Shown one piece after another: positions 19,443 through 29,582 of a DNA stretch of 64,000 nucleotides (the first letter of the stretch is position 1; every line of letters starts with the position of its first letter). Where the stretch lies: positions 124,001-188,000 of the forward strand of contig NZ_JAAAMV010000017.1 of NCBI RefSeq assembly GCF_009909185.1, written 5' to 3'. The DNA is from Paenibacillus glycinis. GTDB lineage: Bacteria; Bacillota; Bacilli; Paenibacillales; Paenibacillaceae. Below the pieces are notes generated by a model. It was not told where the DNA came from. It saw only the letters and a list, made by a program, of their open reading frames with translations, and did no database searches. The translations under genes and the position numbers were made by a program.

Positions 19443-20744
19443 ATGATTGAAAAAAATCGCACCCGGTCGGACGAAAGCTCCAAGGCGGCTTTCGCGAAAG
19501 CGAAAACGGTCATTCCGGGCGGCGTCAATTCTCCGGTTCGCGCGTTTAAATCCGTCGGACTCACCCCTGTGTACATGGAGCGCGGCGAAGGCTGCCGCGT
19601 GTACGATATCGACGGCAACAGCTATATCGACTACGTCGCTTCCTGGGGACCGCTGATTATGGGCCACGCGCACCGGCAAGTCATCGAAGCGGTGAAAAAA
19701 ACCGCCGAGAAAGGGACGAGCTTCGGCGCGCCGACGGAATTGGAGACGCTGATGGCGGAGCTGGTCTGCGAGCGCGTGCCTTCCGTCGAGCTGGTCCGCA
19801 TGGTGAATTCCGGGACGGAAGCGACGATGAGCGCGCTGCGTCTTGCGCGGGGCTATACGAAGCGGAGCAAGATTTTGAAATTCGAAGGCTCCTATCACGG
19901 CCATGCCGACAGCCTGCTGATCAAAGCCGGCTCCGGCGTCGCCACGCTGGGGTTGCCTGACAGCCCGGGCGTTCCGGATAGCGTCGCATCGCATACGATC
20001 ACCGTTCCGTACAACGATCTGGATGCCGTCAAATTCGCTTTCGAGCGCTTCGGCGAGGAAATCGCCTGCATCATCGTGGAGCCGGTGGCCGGAAATATGG
20101 GCGTCGTGCCGCCGCTGCCCGGTTTTCTTCAAGGGTTGCGCGACGTCACGACGAAGTACGGCAGCCTGCTGATCTTCGACGAGGTCATGACGGGATTCCG
20201 CGTCCATTATCACTGCGCGCAGGGGCTGTACGGCATCACGCCGGACCTCACCTGCCTCGGGAAAGTCATCGGCGGCGGCTTGCCGGTCGGCGCTTACGGC
20301 GGCAAGCGGGAGATCATGGAAATGATGGCGCCGAGCGGTCCGATCTATCAAGCGGGCACGCTGTCCGGCAATCCGCTCGCCATGGCGGCGGGCTATACGA
20401 CGCTAAGCCTTTTGACGCCCGAGACGTACGAGCAGATGGAACGCATGTCCGTACGCCTGCAGCGCGGATTCGAAGCGAACGCGGCGAAGCACGGCATCGC
20501 GAGCACGATCAACCGCGTCGGCTCCATGGTCTGCCCGTTCTTCACGGAGACGCATGTCATCAATTACGAGACGGCCAAAACCGCCGATCTGGAGCGGTTC
20601 AAAGCGTATTTCGGCTCCATGCTCGATCTGGGCATCAGCATCGCGCCGTCGCAGTTCGAAGGCATGTTCGTATCGGGCATTCACGACGAGGCGGCGGTCG
20701 ATCTCACGATCGAAGCGCATGACGAAGCGCTTCGCCGACTGTAA
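19443..20744 (+). CDS. hemL: Glutamate-1-semialdehyde 2,1-aminomutase
   Basis: 433 aa PLP enzyme forming 5-aminolevulinate from HemA's product. PLP-binding Lys274 is in [17 protein letters not shown]; the FDEVMTGFR motif and VNSGTEATM are present. I chose ATG 19443 because GGCAGGTG at 19429-19436 gives correct spacing; the GTG at 19434 lies inside that site. It closes the haem operon. Confidence 0.98.
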   Translation: MIEKNRTRSDESSKAAFAKAKTVIPGGVNSPVRAFKSVGLTPVYMERGEGCRVYDIDGNSYIDYVASWGPLIMGHAHRQVIEAVKKTAEKGTSFGAPTELETLMAELVCERVPSVELVRMVNSGTEATMSALRLARGYTKRSKILKFEGSYHGHADSLLIKAGSGVATLGLPDSPGVPDSVASHTITVPYNDLDAVKFAFERFGEEIACIIVEPVAGNMGVVPPLPGFLQGLRDVTTKYGSLLIFDEVMTGFRVHYHCAQGLYGITPDLTCLGKVIGGGLPVGAYGGKREIMEMMAPSGPIYQAGTLSGNPLAMAAGYTTLSLLTPETYEQMERMSVRLQRGFEANAAKHGIASTINRVGSMVCPFFTETHVINYETAKTADLERFKAYFGSMLDLGISIAPSQFEGMFVSGIHDEAAVDLTIEAHDEALRRL

Positions 20745-20776
20745 TACGGCAGGATTATCGCGATAGAGGAGTGGAA

Positions 20777-21772
20777 ATGATCATGGATCATCTTGCGCTG
20801 CCCTACGAGCGCAACGAAGAATGGCTGACGCTGTCTTCGGCGCGGCTGCTCGATTTCGCTCGAACCGCAGGCAAATTTCCTTCTCCGATCGAGGCCGGGA
20901 GCCATCCGCATCAGCTGCGGATATGGCTGCTGGCCCTTGGTTTATTTCCGGAGAAATGGGTGAACCGGCTGTTCTCGGTCGGCGGCATCCGGATGGAAGG
21001 CGATCTCGTCCTGCTGCGGACGTTCCTGCCCGGCGATCCGGGCAAGGACGCGGCATACCGCATGGGGCTGGAGGCGCTGCCGGACGCGCGGGCGGCCGGC
21101 GGGGAGTCCTCTGCCGAAACGCTGTTCGGCGATGATTGGTGTCTCGTGATGAACAAACCCGCCGGAATGCCGGTGCATCCTTCGGCGCCGGGACAGCGGG
21201 GCACGTTGGACGAGGCCGCGGTCCGCGACAGCCTGCGGCGCGGCGAGAAGCAGCCCGCCAAGCATATTCACCGGCTGGACGACGATACCGCCGGTCCGGT
21301 CCTGTACGCCCGCAACGAGCTGGCGCAGCTGCGGCTGGACGAGGCGATGCGGGAGAAAGCCGTCGGCCGGCAGTATGCCGCGATCGTCCATGGCGTGCCG
21401 AAGCGGAAGAGCGGTACCGTGAACGCGCCGATCGGCAAGGACCGCCATCATCGCGCCAGAAGAAGGGTAGCCGCAGAGGGAGATGCCGCGGTCACGCATT
21501 ACGAAGTTCTCGAATGCTATAAGGAGGCATCGCTGATCCGCTTATGGCTGGAGACGGGAAGAACCCATCAAATCCGCGTCCATATGAACCATCTCGGCCA
21601 TCCGCTCGTCGGCGACGCCTTATACGGCGGCAGCGACCGCGTTTTGCGCCACCAGGCGCTGCGCGGCGAACGGATTGCTTTCGCGCATCCATGGAGCGGC
21701 AAGGCGATGACGCTTGAAGCCCCGGAACCGCCATGGTTCGCCGAGGCGCGCCGCCGTCATGCTTCCCTGTGA
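20777..21772 (+). CDS. RluA-family RNA pseudouridine synthase
   Basis: 331 aa. The RluA/RluD-type catalytic domain starts near residue 115 (VMNKPAGMPVHPS), with the catalytic aspartate in HIHRLDDDTAGPV (family form HRLDxxTSG), KQY-like RQYAAIVHG and LETGRTHQIRVHMNHLGHPLVGDALYG. The first 110 residues resemble an S4-like RNA-binding region only loosely. The target uridine in rRNA or tRNA cannot be deduced. It lies between hemL and spoVID, where B. subtilis has no such gene. ATG 20777 follows GAGGAG by 5 bp; ATG 20783 is an alternative. Confidence 0.88.
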   Translation: MIMDHLALPYERNEEWLTLSSARLLDFARTAGKFPSPIEAGSHPHQLRIWLLALGLFPEKWVNRLFSVGGIRMEGDLVLLRTFLPGDPGKDAAYRMGLEALPDARAAGGESSAETLFGDDWCLVMNKPAGMPVHPSAPGQRGTLDEAAVRDSLRRGEKQPAKHIHRLDDDTAGPVLYARNELAQLRLDEAMREKAVGRQYAAIVHGVPKRKSGTVNAPIGKDRHHRARRRVAAEGDAAVTHYEVLECYKEASLIRLWLETGRTHQIRVHMNHLGHPLVGDALYGGSDRVLRHQALRGERIAFAHPWSGKAMTLEAPEPPWFAEARRRHASL

Positions 21773-21822
21773 AAATCGTAGTCATGCCTGCCCACCCCTT
21801 GCCATATAGATAAATAGGCAAG

Positions 21823-21864
21823 ATGAAACGATTGACGCCTCTTGGTCGGCGCTGCTCGTTTCAT
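21823..21864 (+). repeat. Long hairpin between the pseudouridine synthase gene and spoVID
   Basis: Perfect 9-bp arms ATGAAACGA / TCGTTTCAT (21823-21831, 21856-21864) enclose a secondary CGCC/GGCG pairing. There is no T run, so it is either a weak terminator or an mRNA structure upstream of spoVID. Confidence 0.5.
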
Positions 21865-21962
21865 TCCATAGGAATATAAGCAAAGCGGGCGAATGCTCGT
21901 GCTTTCTTGTATTCGAAGAAGCTGCAACCAAGCTTTTGAGAGGGGAAAGGAGGACGACTAGC

Positions 21963-23414
21963 GTGCCAAGCCAGTCAAACGGTTTGCGATTCGATATCTA
22001 TGAACGGGTGCATTTGCCCGATGAAGTGGCGGCTATCGACGAGCTGGACGAGATCGAGCTGATACCCCGCATCGGCATCGTTCAGCAAGACGAGCAGGTG
22101 CTGCTGAAGGGCCATCTGCTTCTTACGGGCGTCTACCGGTCGGAGGAACAGCCGCTGTCGGAGCAATCGCTGGAGCATTGGATACCGGTCGAAATTACGC
22201 TGCCGCTGAACCGCATTCATCGCCTGGACGACATTTCCGTGGAGATCGACAATTTCGACGTGGACGTCTTGTCTACGCGGACGCTCAATATCACGGGCGT
22301 GCTGTCGTTGTTCGGCATCGAGATCGAGCAGGCCAACCCGCAGGGCGAATGGACGAGGGAAGAGCCGTATACGGTCGTGCACAGCAGGGAGGACGAAGAT
22401 CCGCGGCAGGCGGCCCCGCCGTTTTTCGCGCCGCAGGAACCTCCTTCGTCCTTCGCGCCGCAAGAGGCGCCTCCGTTCTTCGCGCAGCAGCCGCAGTTCT
22501 GGCAGCCTGACCTGCAGCGCGAGGCGGCGGAGCAGGAAGAGCAGCGCTACGCGGCTTTTCAGACGGAAGCCGAGGAAGCGCGCGAAGCGTTATCCCGCGC
22601 GGCCAGAGCGAGGGAGCAGGAGCTGCTCGTCTCCGCCCAGCAGGAAGCGGCGCGTCAGGAAGCCGAACGCCAGGAAGCTGCCCGGCAGGAAGCGGCGTTC
22701 GCGGAATCGGCTCGCCAGGAAGCGGAGCGCCAAGAGGCTGCCCGGCAGGAAGCCGCGTTCGCGCAGGCGGTCCGTCAAGAAGCGGAACCGACGGCTGCAT
22801 TCGAGGAAATCGAGCGCCAGACGTCATCTCAGCCGGAGGAGCCCGTCCAGCAAGAGGCGCAGGCAGCCCAGGTTTGGGAACAATCGCCCGTTGCCGAACA
22901 AGCGCAGCCGGACCCGGCTTCCTTCGGGCAGCCGGTGTTCGAACCGCAAATCCGCCAGCAGCCGGGTCAACCCGCGGCGATCGCGCCGGATTTGTTCGGC
23001 GAGGTGTCCGTTCCGGAATCGGACGCGGAACCTAAACCGCTGCGCGTCGCGCTCGCCGGCAAGCCCGCGGAAGAAGAGGCGGCGCAGCAAGGCGCGGGCA
23101 ACGTCACGTTCAGGTCTCTGCTGCAGTCCAGCCGGCGCGAGCAGGAAGCCAAGGCGGCGGCCGAGCAGCATGCGGAACGCGAAGCGGAACAGAACCGCAA
23201 AACCACCGGCGACGACATCGAATGGAAAAATCTGTTCTACGGCCGTCCGAGCGACGAAAATGCGTTCCGCAAGGTGCGGCTCTGCATCGTGCAGCGCGAG
23301 GAGACGCTCGACGTCATCGCCGGCCGGTACCAGCTGCAGGCGCGCGAGATCGCGTTGTACAACCGGCTGAGCGATCAGATCGTAAGCGAAGGCCAAGTAT
23401 TGTACATTCCGTGA
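21963..23414 (+). CDS. spoVID: SpoVID-like spore coat morphogenetic protein with C-terminal LysM
   Basis: 483 aa. In Bacillus SpoVID is needed for the coat to encase the forespore and binds SafA and SpoIVA. The N-terminal domain (about 1-125, LRFDIYERVHLPDEV to DVDVLSTRTLNITGVLSLFG) and the C-terminal LysM (about 437-483, CIVQREETLDVIAGRY to QVLYIP) match the family. Between them lies a long Gln/Glu/Ala-rich low-complexity stretch with RQEAERQEAA-type repeats. Position after hemL is as in B. subtilis. GTG 21963 follows AAAGGAGG. safA lies in this window too, at 52547. Confidence 0.9.
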   Translation: MPSQSNGLRFDIYERVHLPDEVAAIDELDEIELIPRIGIVQQDEQVLLKGHLLLTGVYRSEEQPLSEQSLEHWIPVEITLPLNRIHRLDDISVEIDNFDVDVLSTRTLNITGVLSLFGIEIEQANPQGEWTREEPYTVVHSREDEDPRQAAPPFFAPQEPPSSFAPQEAPPFFAQQPQFWQPDLQREAAEQEEQRYAAFQTEAEEAREALSRAARAREQELLVSAQQEAARQEAERQEAARQEAAFAESARQEAERQEAARQEAAFAQAVRQEAEPTAAFEEIERQTSSQPEEPVQQEAQAAQVWEQSPVAEQAQPDPASFGQPVFEPQIRQQPGQPAAIAPDLFGEVSVPESDAEPKPLRVALAGKPAEEEAAQQGAGNVTFRSLLQSSRREQEAKAAAEQHAEREAEQNRKTTGDDIEWKNLFYGRPSDENAFRKVRLCIVQREETLDVIAGRYQLQAREIALYNRLSDQIVSEGQVLYIP

Positions 23415-23426
23415 TACGGCGGCGCC

Positions 23427-23471
23427 AAGCCTGCCGGAGGTCCTCCAAGGAGGGCTCCCGGCAGGCTTTTT
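23427..23471 (+). terminator. Terminator after spoVID
   Basis: AAGCCTGCCGG / CCGGCAGGCTT arms (23427-23437, 23458-23468), with an internal GTCCTCC/GGAGGGC pairing, followed by T residues. Confidence 0.9.
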
Positions 23472-23503
23472 CGATGCGGCGCGCGGTTGAACGCTTATTG
23501 GGA

Positions 23504-23533
23504 TTGACGATTGCAAATAAGAACGTGTATGAT
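23504..23533 (+). promoter_or_regulatory. Sigma-A type promoter for the valS T-box transcript
   Basis: TTGACG (23504-23509), 18-bp spacer, TATGAT (23528-23533), upstream of the T-box leader. Confidence 0.75.
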
Positions 23534-23569
23534 AGAAAAAATAGGGCAATAATTTAATTGAATGACGTT

Positions 23570-23825
23570 GATGGGGAAGAGTGGCAGGAATACCTTCAGA
23601 GAGCGGAACCGGTTGCGCTGAGAGGTTCTGCAGGGACTTACTGTGACTGGTCGCCCCGGAGTCGCTGGAATGAAGCGAAGCAATTCGCGTAGTTGCGGCC
23701 GGCCGCAGCCGTTATCTGTCAATGAGTTGTCGAACCGGCGCAGATTGCCGCTTCGGAACAAAGGTGGTACCGCGGAAGCCAGAACCTTTCGTCCTTTGCT
23801 ATAAGGGCGAGAGGTTTATTTTTTT
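23570..23825 (+). promoter_or_regulatory. T-box leader of valS
   Basis: The conserved T-box sequence AACAAAGGTGGTACCGCGG is at 23757-23775. It is preceded by an approximately 180-nt region with the stem I features GAATACC..AGAGAGCGG and GCTGAGAGGTTC, and followed by a terminator. Uncharged tRNA pairing with the T-box favours an antiterminator and read-through. A valine specifier is expected; GTC triplets occur in the stem I region (within CTGGTCGCC and GGAGTCGC), but I cannot fix which lies in the specifier loop without folding. Confidence 0.93.
23783..23825 (+). terminator. T-box-regulated terminator of valS
   Basis: AACCTTTCGTCCTT / AAGGGCGAGAGGTT stem (23783-23796, 23803-23816, with G-T pairs) followed by TATTTTTTTT. 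This is the alternative to the T-box antiterminator. Confidence 0.9.
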
Positions 23826-23908
23826 CGTTCATTATTTAGAAGCGCTTAACGACCGGCGGCGCGCGATTCCGCGCCGGAACCGGAAGAGGACATAATATGG
23901 AGGTAGGA

Positions 23909-26575
23909 ATGGACATGTCGCAAAAACAAACGATGACTGAAATGCCGACGACCTATGACCCGAAGGCCGCGGAAACGAAATGGTATCCTTTCTGGATGGA
24001 GGGCAAGTTTTTCGAAGCGGGCAAGCGCCCTTCGGCGGAGCCCTATACGATCGTCATCCCGCCGCCGAACGTAACGGGCATGCTTCATATCGGCCATGCG
24101 CTCGATTTCACGCTGCAGGATATCCTGATCCGGACCAAGCGGATGCAGGGCTTCGACGCCCTTTGGCTTCCGGGCACGGACCATGCCGGCATCGCGACGC
24201 AGACGAAGGTCGAACAGAAGCTGCGCGAAGAAGGGAAGTCCCGTTACGACCTGGGACGGGAGAAATTCCTCGAGAAGGTATGGGAATGGAAGGACAGCTA
24301 CGCCGAGACGATCCACGACCAATGGGCGAAAATGGGCTTCTCGCTCGATTATTCGCGCGAACGCTTCACGCTCGACGAAGGCCTCTCCAAGGCAGTGCGC
24401 GAAGTATTCGTTCGTCTCTACGAGAAAGGCTTGATTTACCGCGGCAAAAAGATCATCAACTGGGATCCGGCGGCGCGGACGGCGTTGTCGGATATCGAGG
24501 TCGAGCATAAAGAAGTGAACGGCCACCTGTACCATCTGCAGTATCCGATGAAGAACGGCTCCCGCGTCATCACGGTCGCCACGACCCGTCCGGAGACGAT
24601 GCTCGGCGATACGGCGGTCGCGGTGCATCCCGAAGACGAGCGTTACAAGCACCTGATCGGGGAAATGATCGTCCTGCCGATCGTCGGCCGGGAAATTCCG
24701 ATCATCGCCGACGAATACGTCGAGAAGGATTTCGGCTCCGGCGCGGTTAAGATCACCCCCGCGCATGATCCGAACGACTTCGAAGTCGGCCTGCGCCACA
24801 ACCTTCCGCAAATCGTCGTCATGGACGAGAGCGGCACGATGAACGCCGAGGCCGGTCCCTATAACGGCATGGATCGCGCGGAATGCCGCAAGCGGATCGT
24901 CGCGGACCTGCAAGCGAGCGGCGTCTGCGTCAAGATCGAGGACCATGTCCATCAAGTCGGCCACAGCGAGCGCACCGGCGCCGTCGTCGAGCCGTATTTG
25001 TCGACGCAGTGGTTCGTGGACATGAAGCCGCTGGCGGAAGCGGCCATCGAAGCGCAGCGCGGCGGCAAAGGCGTAAACTTCGTGCCGGACCGGTTCGACA
25101 GAACGTATTTGCAATGGATCGAGAACGTGCGCGACTGGTGCATTTCCCGTCAGCTCTGGTGGGGTCACCGCATTCCGGCTTGGTATTGCGACGCCTGCGG
25201 CGCGATGCATGTCGCCCTCGAAGACCAGACCGCTTGCTCGGCCTGCGGCAGCGCGTCGCTCCGCCAGGACGAGGACGTGCTCGATACGTGGTTCAGCTCG
25301 GGCCTCTGGCCGTTCTCGACGCTCGGCTGGCCGGAACAAACGGAAGATTTGAAACGATTCTACCCGACGGACGTTCTCGTCACGGGTTACGATATTATCT
25401 ACTTCTGGGTGGCCCGGATGATCTTCACCGCGCTGGAATTCACCGGCGAGGTGCCGTTCCAGGACGTGCTGATGCACGGCCTCGTCCGCGACGAGAACGG
25501 CAAGAAGATGTCCAAGTCGCTCGGCAACGGCGTCGATCCCCTCGAGGTGATCGAGAAATACGGCGCGGACGCGATGCGCTACATGATCTCGACGAGCAGC
25601 ACGCCTGGGCAGGATCTGCGCTTCCGCTGGGAGCGGGTCGAGCAGGCGCGCAATTTCGCCAATAAGATCTGGAATGCATCCCGGTTCGCCCTCATGAACC
25701 TGGAAGGCGTCACGGCGGCGGATATCGACATCAACGTGAAGCTCGGCACCGCCGACCGTTGGATCCTGCACCGCTTGAACGCGGCGGTCGCGGATACGAC
25801 GCGCTTGATCGACAGCTACGATTTCGGCGAGACGGGACGCGTGCTGTACAATTTCATCTGGGACGATCTGTGCGACTGGTATATCGAATTCGCGAAGCTG
25901 AACCTGAACGGCCAAGACGCGGCGGCGAAGCGCGCGACGCAGTCGGTGCTCGCTTACGTGCTCGACCGGACGCAGCGGCTGATTCACCCGTTCATGCCGT
26001 TCATCAGCGAGGAGATCTGGCAGCATCTGCCGCATGAAGGCGAGACGATCACGCTTGCGCCGTGGCCGGTGTACGACTCGTCGCTGGAAGCGCCGGATGC
26101 CGTAGCCGAGATGGAGCTCCTCATGGAGATGATTCGGGCGGTCCGTAATATCCGCGCCGAAGTCAACGTGCCGATGAGCAAGAAGATCGAGCTTCAGATT
26201 AAGCCTTCCGGCGCGAACGAAGCGGCCATTCTGGCGCGCAACGAGGAGTTCATCGTTCGTTTCTGCGGCACGTCGAAGCTGGACGTCAGCCTCGAATTGA
26301 GCGCGCCGGACAAAGCGATGACCGCGGTCGTGACCGGCGCCGAAATGTATTTGCCGCTTGCCGGCCTGATCGACATCTCGCAGGAGATCGCCCGTCTGGA
26401 GAAGGAAATCCAATACCTGGACAGCGAAGTGACGCGCGTGGAGAAGAAGCTCGCGAACGAAGGCTTCGTGGCGAAGGCGCCGGCGAAAGTCATCGAGGAA
26501 GAAAAAGCGAAAATGGCTGACTATGCCGATAAGCGCGATAAAGTCAAAGCGCGCATCGCGGAATTGAGAGGCTGA
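23909..26575 (+). CDS. valS: Valyl-tRNA synthetase
   Basis: 888 aa class Ia synthetase. HIGH motif at 60-63 (GMLHIGHAL) and KMSKS at 533-537 (GKKMSKSLG); the CP1 editing domain lies around 190-350 ([17 protein letters not shown]); a C-terminal coiled-coil arm ([16 protein letters not shown]) is typical of ValRS. Cysteine pairs CDAC and CSAC in the insertion near residue 425-445 look like a zinc site. ATG 23909 is preferred: GGAGG at 23899-23903 gives 5-bp spacing; ATG 23915 is possible. Control is by the upstream T-box. folC follows after 5 bp. Confidence 0.97.
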   Translation: MDMSQKQTMTEMPTTYDPKAAETKWYPFWMEGKFFEAGKRPSAEPYTIVIPPPNVTGMLHIGHALDFTLQDILIRTKRMQGFDALWLPGTDHAGIATQTKVEQKLREEGKSRYDLGREKFLEKVWEWKDSYAETIHDQWAKMGFSLDYSRERFTLDEGLSKAVREVFVRLYEKGLIYRGKKIINWDPAARTALSDIEVEHKEVNGHLYHLQYPMKNGSRVITVATTRPETMLGDTAVAVHPEDERYKHLIGEMIVLPIVGREIPIIADEYVEKDFGSGAVKITPAHDPNDFEVGLRHNLPQIVVMDESGTMNAEAGPYNGMDRAECRKRIVADLQASGVCVKIEDHVHQVGHSERTGAVVEPYLSTQWFVDMKPLAEAAIEAQRGGKGVNFVPDRFDRTYLQWIENVRDWCISRQLWWGHRIPAWYCDACGAMHVALEDQTACSACGSASLRQDEDVLDTWFSSGLWPFSTLGWPEQTEDLKRFYPTDVLVTGYDIIYFWVARMIFTALEFTGEVPFQDVLMHGLVRDENGKKMSKSLGNGVDPLEVIEKYGADAMRYMISTSSTPGQDLRFRWERVEQARNFANKIWNASRFALMNLEGVTAADIDINVKLGTADRWILHRLNAAVADTTRLIDSYDFGETGRVLYNFIWDDLCDWYIEFAKLNLNGQDAAAKRATQSVLAYVLDRTQRLIHPFMPFISEEIWQHLPHEGETITLAPWPVYDSSLEAPDAVAEMELLMEMIRAVRNIRAEVNVPMSKKIELQIKPSGANEAAILARNEEFIVRFCGTSKLDVSLELSAPDKAMTAVVTGAEMYLPLAGLIDISQEIARLEKEIQYLDSEVTRVEKKLANEGFVAKAPAKVIEEEKAKMADYADKRDKVKARIAELRG

Positions 26576-26580
26576 AGCGG

Positions 26581-27951
26581 ATGAGCGAACAACAACATGA
26601 CATAAAGCCGCTTGCTTCGTACGAAGAAGCGAGATTGTGGATCGAAGGGCTGGTTGCGTTCGGCATCCGCCCCGGCATGGAGCGCATCCAGAAGCTGATG
26701 GAGCTGACGGGCCATCCCGAACGCAGGCTCAAGTTCATCCACGTGGCGGGCACCAACGGCAAAGGCTCGGTCTGCGCCTATCTGACCAGCGTGCTGCTGC
26801 GCTGCGGCTATGACGTGGGGACGTTCACGTCCCCGTACATCACGAAGTTTACGAATCGTTTCCAATACAACGGCACCGACATTCCGGAAGAGACGCTGCT
26901 GGCGCTCTCAAACCGGCTCAAGCCGCTCGTCGAGGAGATCGCCGCCTCGGAGCTTGGTTCGCCTTCGATGTTCGAGGTATCCACGGCGCTGGCGATTCTG
27001 TACTACGGAACGGTCGCTTACCCGGACTTCGTCGTATGGGAGACGGGGTTGGGCGGCCGCCTGGACGTGACCAACATCGTCACGCCGATCGTCTCGGTCA
27101 TCACGAACGTCGGCCACGATCATATGGATATCCTGGGCGACACGCTCGAAGCGATCGCCGCGGAGAAGGCCGGCATCATCAAGGCGGGGGTTCCCGTCGT
27201 CAGCGCGGTAAGCCAGCCTGAAGCCGCGCAGGTGATTCGGGATACCGCAAGAGCGAAGAAGAGCTCGCTGTACATGCTGGGCGACCAGTTTCGCGAGACG
27301 GCGACCCTCGTCCGGGAGAACGAGCAGACGTTCCGTTTCGACGGGTTGTTCCGTTCGATCGACGAGCTGACGATTACGCTGAACGGGCCGCATCAACGGA
27401 CGAATGCGGTCGTTGCGGTCATGACGCTGGAAGTGCTGCGGCAGTATTACGCGCTGATCCTGGAGGACGAGGATTTACGGGAAGGACTCCGCAGCGCCGC
27501 ATGGCCGGGCCGCCTGGAGATGATCGGCGAATCGCCGCGCATTCTCATCGACGGCGCCCATAATCCCGAGGGCGCGCAGATGCTTGCGGCCGCGCTGCGG
27601 GAGACGTATTCGTACGAGCGTCTTCACCTTATGATCGCGATGCTCGCGAATAAGAATCATCGTGACACTTTGCGGCATATACTACCTCTAGTGAATACGC
27701 TTGTCGTGACAGAGGCGGATTTTCGCAAGGCTCTGTCCGCTGCCGATCTGGCGGCGCTTGTTCATGAACTTCGGGAGGAAGCGGGCTATTCTTTCGAGCT
27801 CATCGTGGAACCGGATTGGAAACAGGCGCTTGCGCGGCTGAAGATGTCGACCGGCGAGGCGGATCTGGCAGTCGTGACCGGCACGCTCTACTTGATTGCC
27901 GACGTCCGCTCCAAATTGCTCTATAATCAGGATTCTGAAAAAGGTTGGTGA
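26581..27951 (+). CDS. folC: Folylpolyglutamate synthase / dihydrofolate synthase
   Basis: 456 aa Mur-ligase-like enzyme that adds glutamates to folates. ATP-binding loop HVAGTNGKGSVCAYL (about 55-69), the family motif TSPYITKFTNRF, the omega loop, and AAEKAGIIK are present; the C-terminal domain has GAHNPEGA. It directly follows valS, as in B. subtilis, and shares its T-box transcript. Confidence 0.96.
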   Translation: MSEQQHDIKPLASYEEARLWIEGLVAFGIRPGMERIQKLMELTGHPERRLKFIHVAGTNGKGSVCAYLTSVLLRCGYDVGTFTSPYITKFTNRFQYNGTDIPEETLLALSNRLKPLVEEIAASELGSPSMFEVSTALAILYYGTVAYPDFVVWETGLGGRLDVTNIVTPIVSVITNVGHDHMDILGDTLEAIAAEKAGIIKAGVPVVSAVSQPEAAQVIRDTARAKKSSLYMLGDQFRETATLVRENEQTFRFDGLFRSIDELTITLNGPHQRTNAVVAVMTLEVLRQYYALILEDEDLREGLRSAAWPGRLEMIGESPRILIDGAHNPEGAQMLAAALRETYSYERLHLMIAMLANKNHRDTLRHILPLVNTLVVTEADFRKALSAADLAALVHELREEAGYSFELIVEPDWKQALARLKMSTGEADLAVVTGTLYLIADVRSKLLYNQDSEKGW

Positions 27952-27958
27952 ACCGTCT

Positions 27959-29353
27959 TTGAATACAGCAGAACACGTTCATTTCATCGGAATCGGCGGT
28001 TACGGCATGAGCGCAATCGCGCGTGTCATGCTGGAGATGGGCTATAAGGTAACCGGCTCCGACGTAGCGCGCCAAGAACTTACGGAGAAGCTTGCGGCCA
28101 AAGGAGCGCGCATATTCATCGGACATCAGCCGGAGCATGTCGCCGGAGCGGACCTTGTCGTCTATTCGACGGCCTTATCCCGGGACAATGTGGAGCGGAA
28201 AGCGGCAGAGGATTTGAATATCCCTATCCTGCACCGGGCTCAAATGCTGGCGCGGCTGATGAACATCGGCAAAGGCGTCGCCGTGGCGGGAGCGCACGGC
28301 AAGACGACGACCTCGTCGATGATCGCGCTCGTCATGGAGAACTGCAAGCTCGATCCGACGTTCATCATCGGCGGCGAGATCGTCAACGTCGGCACGAACG
28401 CGAAGGCCGGCAAGGGCGAATACGTCGTCGCGGAAGCGGATGAGAGCGACGGATCGTTCCTGCAGTATCATCCGACGATCGCCATCGTGACGAATATCGA
28501 ACCGGATCATCTCGAAAACTACGACGGCGATTTTAATAAATTGCGGGCGGCCTACGTGCAGTTTCTGAGCCAGGTGAAGCAGGGCGGCAGCGCGATCGTC
28601 TGCGCGGACGACGAGAACATGCAGGGCATGCTGCCCGAGCTCTTGGCGGGGCCGCTCGGCCATGAAGGCGTGCTGACGTACGGCATCGACCAAGAGGCGG
28701 TGTATCGGGCCGGCAACATTTTGCTCGGGGATCGCAAGGTTTCCTTCGATATGACGAAACAGGGCCAGCTGCTCGGTAGAATCGAGCTCTCGGTTCCGGG
28801 GCGCCACAACGTGTACAATGCGATGGCTACCGTCATTACGTGCCTCGAGGCGGGGATCCCGTTCGCGTCCATCGCCGAAGCGATTCTCGATTTCCGCGGC
28901 GCGAAACGCCGGTTCCAGGTGCTGGGCGAAATCAACGATATTCTTGTCATCGACGATTACGCGCATCATCCGACGGAAATCCAGGCGACGATCAGCGCCG
29001 CGAAGTCGACGGGCAAACGGATCATCGCCGTCTTCCAGCCGCAGCGCTATACCCGGACGTTCTTCCTGCTGGAGCAGTTCAGCCGCGCGTTCCCGGAGGC
29101 GGACGAAGTGTTGATTACGGATATCTATTCGCCGGCGGGCGAGCAGCAGATCGAAGGCGTCAATTCGAAGAAGCTCGTCGAGTTGATCATTAAGAACAGC
29201 AACCCCAATACGAGCTATTATCCGACGAAGGAAGAAGCGTTGGCGGTGTTGACCGCCCGGGTCAAACCGGGCGATCTCGTCATTACGATGGGGGCCGGCG
29301 ACATCTGGAAGGTTGCCGATGCGCTGGCGAAATCGCTGCGTGCCAACGCCTAG
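27959..29353 (+). CDS. murC: UDP-N-acetylmuramate--L-alanine ligase
   Basis: 464 aa cytoplasmic ligase that starts the peptidoglycan stem peptide. Motifs: HVHFIGIGGYGMSAIARV at the N-terminus, P-loop AGAHGKTTTSSMIA, EADESDGSF, DDYAHHPTEI and FQPQRYTRT. The start is inferred: TTG 27959 gives the family N-terminus (LNTAEHVHFIGIGG) with an AAGGTTGG site at the folC end; no ATG fits. The C-terminus is about 30 residues longer than in B. subtilis. murC is not in this neighbourhood in B. subtilis. Confidence 0.95.
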   Translation: MNTAEHVHFIGIGGYGMSAIARVMLEMGYKVTGSDVARQELTEKLAAKGARIFIGHQPEHVAGADLVVYSTALSRDNVERKAAEDLNIPILHRAQMLARLMNIGKGVAVAGAHGKTTTSSMIALVMENCKLDPTFIIGGEIVNVGTNAKAGKGEYVVAEADESDGSFLQYHPTIAIVTNIEPDHLENYDGDFNKLRAAYVQFLSQVKQGGSAIVCADDENMQGMLPELLAGPLGHEGVLTYGIDQEAVYRAGNILLGDRKVSFDMTKQGQLLGRIELSVPGRHNVYNAMATVITCLEAGIPFASIAEAILDFRGAKRRFQVLGEINDILVIDDYAHHPTEIQATISAAKSTGKRIIAVFQPQRYTRTFFLLEQFSRAFPEADEVLITDIYSPAGEQQIEGVNSKKLVELIIKNSNPNTSYYPTKEEALAVLTARVKPGDLVITMGAGDIWKVADALAKSLRANA

Positions 29354-29413
29354 GCGGGCATAACCAATTGATGGAGCCGGCTGCCGTAAGCGGCGCTCCC
29401 TCGCAAGCTTGAA

Positions 29414-29453
29414 AAGGGCCCTCATCCTGTACATGTACAGGATGAGGGCCCTT
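29414..29453. repeat. Perfect 40-bp palindrome between convergent genes
   Basis: Two 20-bp arms, AAGGGCCCTCATCCTGTACA and its exact complement, abut with no spacer. It lies 60 bp after murC and could serve as a bidirectional hairpin terminator, but neither side has a long T run (only TTTTC on the minus strand). Confidence 0.9.
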
Positions 29454-29475
29454 CATCGTTCTAGCGCAAACGATA

Positions 29476-29504
29476 AGCCGGAAATCCCCGCGGGGTTTCC
29501 GGCT
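29476..29504 (-). terminator. Hairpin at the end of the minus-strand peptidoglycan-binding gene
   Basis: AGCCGGAAA / TTTCCGGCT with CCCC/GGGG inner pairing and one bulged T. On the minus strand it is followed by TATCGTTT, a weak T tract. Probable terminator of the gene at 29583-30443. Confidence 0.5.
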
Positions 29505-29582
29505 CAATGGCGTGGTGTAGTCGTTTCCGCCGTTTTTGCCGTATCTGACTCCTTTGCTTCCCGAGCCGTATCCGCCTTGCTT

